Shown here: positions 49,744 to 51,988 of the stretch, in pieces
How positions within the stretch are numbered: position 1 is the first letter of the stretch
Layout: each line of letters begins with the position of its first letter
Source of the DNA: Pseudomonadota bacterium
Lineage (GTDB): Bacteria > Pseudomonadota > Alphaproteobacteria > Micavibrionales > UBA2020
Direction of reading: 5' to 3'
Length of the DNA: 51,988 nucleotides
Assembly: GCA_021849295.1 (NCBI GenBank)
Contig: JAJZTA010000002.1
Coordinates: 1 to 51,988 of the forward strand
Notes under the pieces: generated by a model
The model's database searches: none
What the model was told of the DNA's origin: nothing
What the model saw: only the letters and a program-made list of their open reading frames with translations
Position numbers and translations under genes: made by a program

Positions 49744-51988
49744 CTAGATTTCGCACACATCCGTCACGCCGGCGATGGCGCGGAGGTTTTTCGTCAGCCC
49801 CTCGGCCACCTGCCAGCCGCCGGGCAACTCGATCTCCGCCTCGCGCGCGCCCGCCTCGACGACCAGCGAGATTTTCACCTTGCCGCGCCCGCCCTGCTGC
49901 AGCAGGGATTTGATCTTGTCCGCCGTCGCGGCATTACCCGACACGATGCGCACGGTCAGGCGGCTGGTGACGTTCTGCACCGCCTTTTCCAGCGGCTCGA
50001 CGCTTTGCGCGAGAAAGCGCAGTTCGTCCTCGTTTTTCCGGTCGACGTCGACGGCGAGCAGCACGGCCTTGCCCGCCGCCAGCAGATCGCGCGCCTGCCC
50101 GAGCAGTTCGGAGAAGACCATCACTTCATAAACGCCGTGACTGTCCGAAATCTGCACGAAGGCGAAGCGGTTGCCCTTTTGCGAGGTGCGCTCCTGCTTG
50201 CGCACGACGATGCCCGCCATGCGCAGGCGGTTCGACGGGCTGGCGAGCAGCGCGTCCTTCACCGCCGACGACGGCACGACGCGCAGGCGCTCCAGCTGCG
50301 TCGTCATGTTGTCGAGCGGGTGCGCGGAAAGATAAAAGCCGACCGCTTCGAACTCGTGGCGCAGATGCTCGAGCGGCTCCCATTTGTCCGCGGGCGGCAG
50401 GGGCGGCGCGGCCAGCTGCTGCTGCTGCTCCCCGCCGAACAGGCTCTCCTGTCCGCTGTTTTTCTCGGCGGCCACGGCGGCGGCGTATTTGAGCAAAATC
50501 TCGCTTGCCGCCAGCACCTGCGCGCGGTTGGGGTTGAAGGCGTCGAACGCCCCCGCCTGCGCGAGCGATTCCATCTGCCGCTTGTTGATGGTGTGCGCGT
50601 CGAGCCGCCGCGCGAAGTCGAACAGGTCTTTGAAGGGGCCGTTTTTATCGCGCTCGGCGACGACGGTCTTCATCGCCTCCTCGCCGACGCCCTTCAGCGC
50701 GGCCAATGCGTATCTGATGGCCTTTTTGCCGTCCGGCAGCATCTCGACCGAAAAGCGCGGGATGGATTTGTTGATGTCGGGCGGCAGCAGGGTGATGCGC
50801 ATTTTCTGCAGCTCCTGCCTTGTGACGGCAAGCTTGTCGGTGTTGCTCATGTCCTGCGTCATGTTGGCGGCCATGAATTCGACTGGATAATGCGCCTTGA
50901 GATACGCCGTCTGGAAGGCGACGTAGCCGTAGGCCGCCGAGTGCGCCTTGTTGAAGCCGTAGTCCGCGAACTTGGCGATGGTGTCGAAAATCTCGCCCGC
51001 GAGCTTTTCGTTGATGTCGTTGGCCTTCTTGCAGCCCTTGACGAAGATTTCGCGCTGCGCGTCCATCTCCGCCTTGATCTTCTTGCCCATGGCGCGGCGC
51101 AGCAGGTCCGCACCACCGAGCGAATAGCCCGCCAGCACCTGCGCCGCCTGCATCACCTGCTCCTGATAGATCATCACGCCGTAGGTGTCTTTCAGCACCG
51201 GCTCGAGCAGCGGGTGCATGTATTCGATCTTGCTCGGGTCTTTGAGGTTCGATATGTAGAGCGGGATGTTTTCCATCGGCCCCGGGCGGAACAGCGCGAC
51301 GATAGCGACGATTTCCTCGAAGTTGTGCACGTTCATCTGGCGGCACAAATCGCGCATGCCCGCGCTTTCAAGCTGGAATACCGCGGCGCAATCGCCCTTG
51401 GCCAGCATTTTGTAGGTCTTTTCGTCGTCGAGCGGGAACTTGAGCGGGTCGAGCTCCTCGCCCGTGGTCTGTTTGATGAGGCGGATGGCGTCCTTGATGA
51501 CGGTCAGCGTCTTGAGGCCGAGGAAGTCGAACTTGACGAGACCCGCGGGCTCGACGTCCTTCATGTTGAACTGCGTCGCCGGAATGTCGGAATGCGGATC
51601 GCGGTAGAGCGCCACCAGCTCCTGCAGCGGCCGGTCGCCGATGACGATGCCCGCCGCGTGGGTCGAGGCGTGGCGGTAAAGCCCCTCGAGCTGCACCGCC
51701 GTGTCCAGAAGCCTTTTCACCTGCTCGTCGGCGTCGCGCGCGTCGCGCAGCAGCTGCTCGCTCGCCAGCGCGTCGGCGAGGCTGATCGGGTGCGTCGGGT
51801 TTTGCGGCACGAGCTTGGCGATCTTGTCCACGTCCCCGTAGCGCATTTGCAGCACGCGGCCGACGTCGCGCACCACGGCGCGCGCCTGCAGCTTGCCGAA
51901 GGTCACGATCTGCGCGACGCTGTCGTGCCCGTAGCGGTCGCGCACGTAGTTGATGACCTCGCCGCGGCCTTCCTGACAGAAGTCGATG
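49744..51988 (-). CDS. dnaE: DNA polymerase III alpha subunit, C-terminal part (cut by the window edge)
   Basis: Replicative polymerase catalytic subunit. About 748 residues are visible and the frame runs off the right edge, so the PHP domain and the first part of the palm are missing. The visible part begins at IDFCQEGRGEVINYV, just after the first catalytic Asp pair. It continues through YGHDSVAQIVTFGKLQARAV, VKFDFLGLKTLTVI (third catalytic Asp region), GFNKAHSAAYGYVAFQTAYLK, a helix-hairpin-helix region and an OB-fold (LRMAGIVVRKQERTSQKGN) before the C-terminal tau-binding domain. A stop at 49744-49746 ends it normally. Confidence 0.96.
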   Translation of the reverse strand, partial: IDFCQEGRGEVINYVRDRYGHDSVAQIVTFGKLQARAVVRDVGRVLQMRYGDVDKIAKLVPQNPTHPISLADALASEQLLRDARDADEQVKRLLDTAVQLEGLYRHASTHAAGIVIGDRPLQELVALYRDPHSDIPATQFNMKDVEPAGLVKFDFLGLKTLTVIKDAIRLIKQTTGEELDPLKFPLDDEKTYKMLAKGDCAAVFQLESAGMRDLCRQMNVHNFEEIVAIVALFRPGPMENIPLYISNLKDPSKIEYMHPLLEPVLKDTYGVMIYQEQVMQAAQVLAGYSLGGADLLRRAMGKKIKAEMDAQREIFVKGCKKANDINEKLAGEIFDTIAKFADYGFNKAHSAAYGYVAFQTAYLKAHYPVEFMAANMTQDMSNTDKLAVTRQELQKMRITLLPPDINKSIPRFSVEMLPDGKKAIRYALAALKGVGEEAMKTVVAERDKNGPFKDLFDFARRLDAHTINKRQMESLAQAGAFDAFNPNRAQVLAASEILLKYAAAVAAEKNSGQESLFGGEQQQQLAAPPLPPADKWEPLEHLRHEFEAVGFYLSAHPLDNMTTQLERLRVVPSSAVKDALLASPSNRLRMAGIVVRKQERTSQKGNRFAFVQISDSHGVYEVMVFSELLGQARDLLAAGKAVLLAVDVDRKNEDELRFLAQSVEPLEKAVQNVTSRLTVRIVSGNAATADKIKSLLQQGGRGKVKISLVVEAGAREAEIELPGGWQVAEGLTKNLRAIAGVTDVCEI

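Noticed and set aside
1-51988. CRISPR arrays, insertion sequences, rRNA genes or prophage
   Set aside because: No spaced direct repeats, transposase or integrase genes, rRNA or phage structural genes were recognised on either strand.

Overview
The window looks like chromosomal DNA of a GC-rich alphaproteobacterium, complete except at the two edges. The main evidence is gene order. One long minus-strand run (20570-32322) goes dgt, argS, a SPOR-domain gene, nagZ, scpA, scpB, tatA, tatB, tatC, serS, surE, pcm, nlpD, with erpA divergent at its head; this is a familiar alphaproteobacterial block. The cluster chorismate mutase-rsmB-rpe-heparinase II/III-like and the pair polyprenyl synthase/TrmN6-like methyltransferase point the same way. 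Species cannot be named from this alone; a Rhodospirillales- or Micavibrionales-like lineage is only a guess.

Layout. 1-6188: a truncated gene with a 12-C run at its start, mnmA, a MazG-like gene, tRNA-Met, the outer-membrane lipid-asymmetry genes mlaA and mlaC, an EI24 membrane protein, and small exported proteins including a one-Cys peroxiredoxin next to an HExxH protein. 6182-13133 (minus): rluD, terD, chorismate mutase, rsmB, rpe, a heparinase II/III-like protein and a GH63-like glycosidase. 13194-17476: YggU, a chemoreceptor without a sensory domain, a cytidine deaminase and bifunctional NnrE/NnrD. 17564-20555: two exported proteins of unknown role, the first with a lysozyme-like domain. 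20570-32322: the long housekeeping operon (cell wall, chromosome condensation, Tat export, tRNA charging, dNTP control). 32399-35661: erpA, an esterase and a membrane protein that both carry a -1 frame break at a homopolymer, a small membrane protein, a gamma-glutamylcyclotransferase-like gene and tRNA-Pro. 35735-41587: polyprenyl synthase, TrmN6-like methyltransferase, then an AT-rich two-gene cassette (STAS/GHKL ATPase plus STAS-like DUF4325 protein), a chagasin-type protease inhibitor, a glycine-zipper lipoprotein and a single-chain glycyl-tRNA synthetase. 41675-51988: ppdK, a degenerate receiver protein with a perfect FNR-type box upstream, hypothetical genes, ygfZ, tryptophan 2,3-dioxygenase, a methyltransferase, a 61-residue gene and the C-terminal part of dnaE.

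The best candidates for undescribed biology are the GHKL/STAS-like cassette (37779-39076) with its repeat-rich left flank, and the exported lysozyme-like protein with its partner (17564-20555). The degenerate receiver (44408-44785) and the two homopolymer frame breaks (33447-33452, 34228-34234) also deserve a check. No CRISPR array, insertion sequence, rRNA or prophage was seen.
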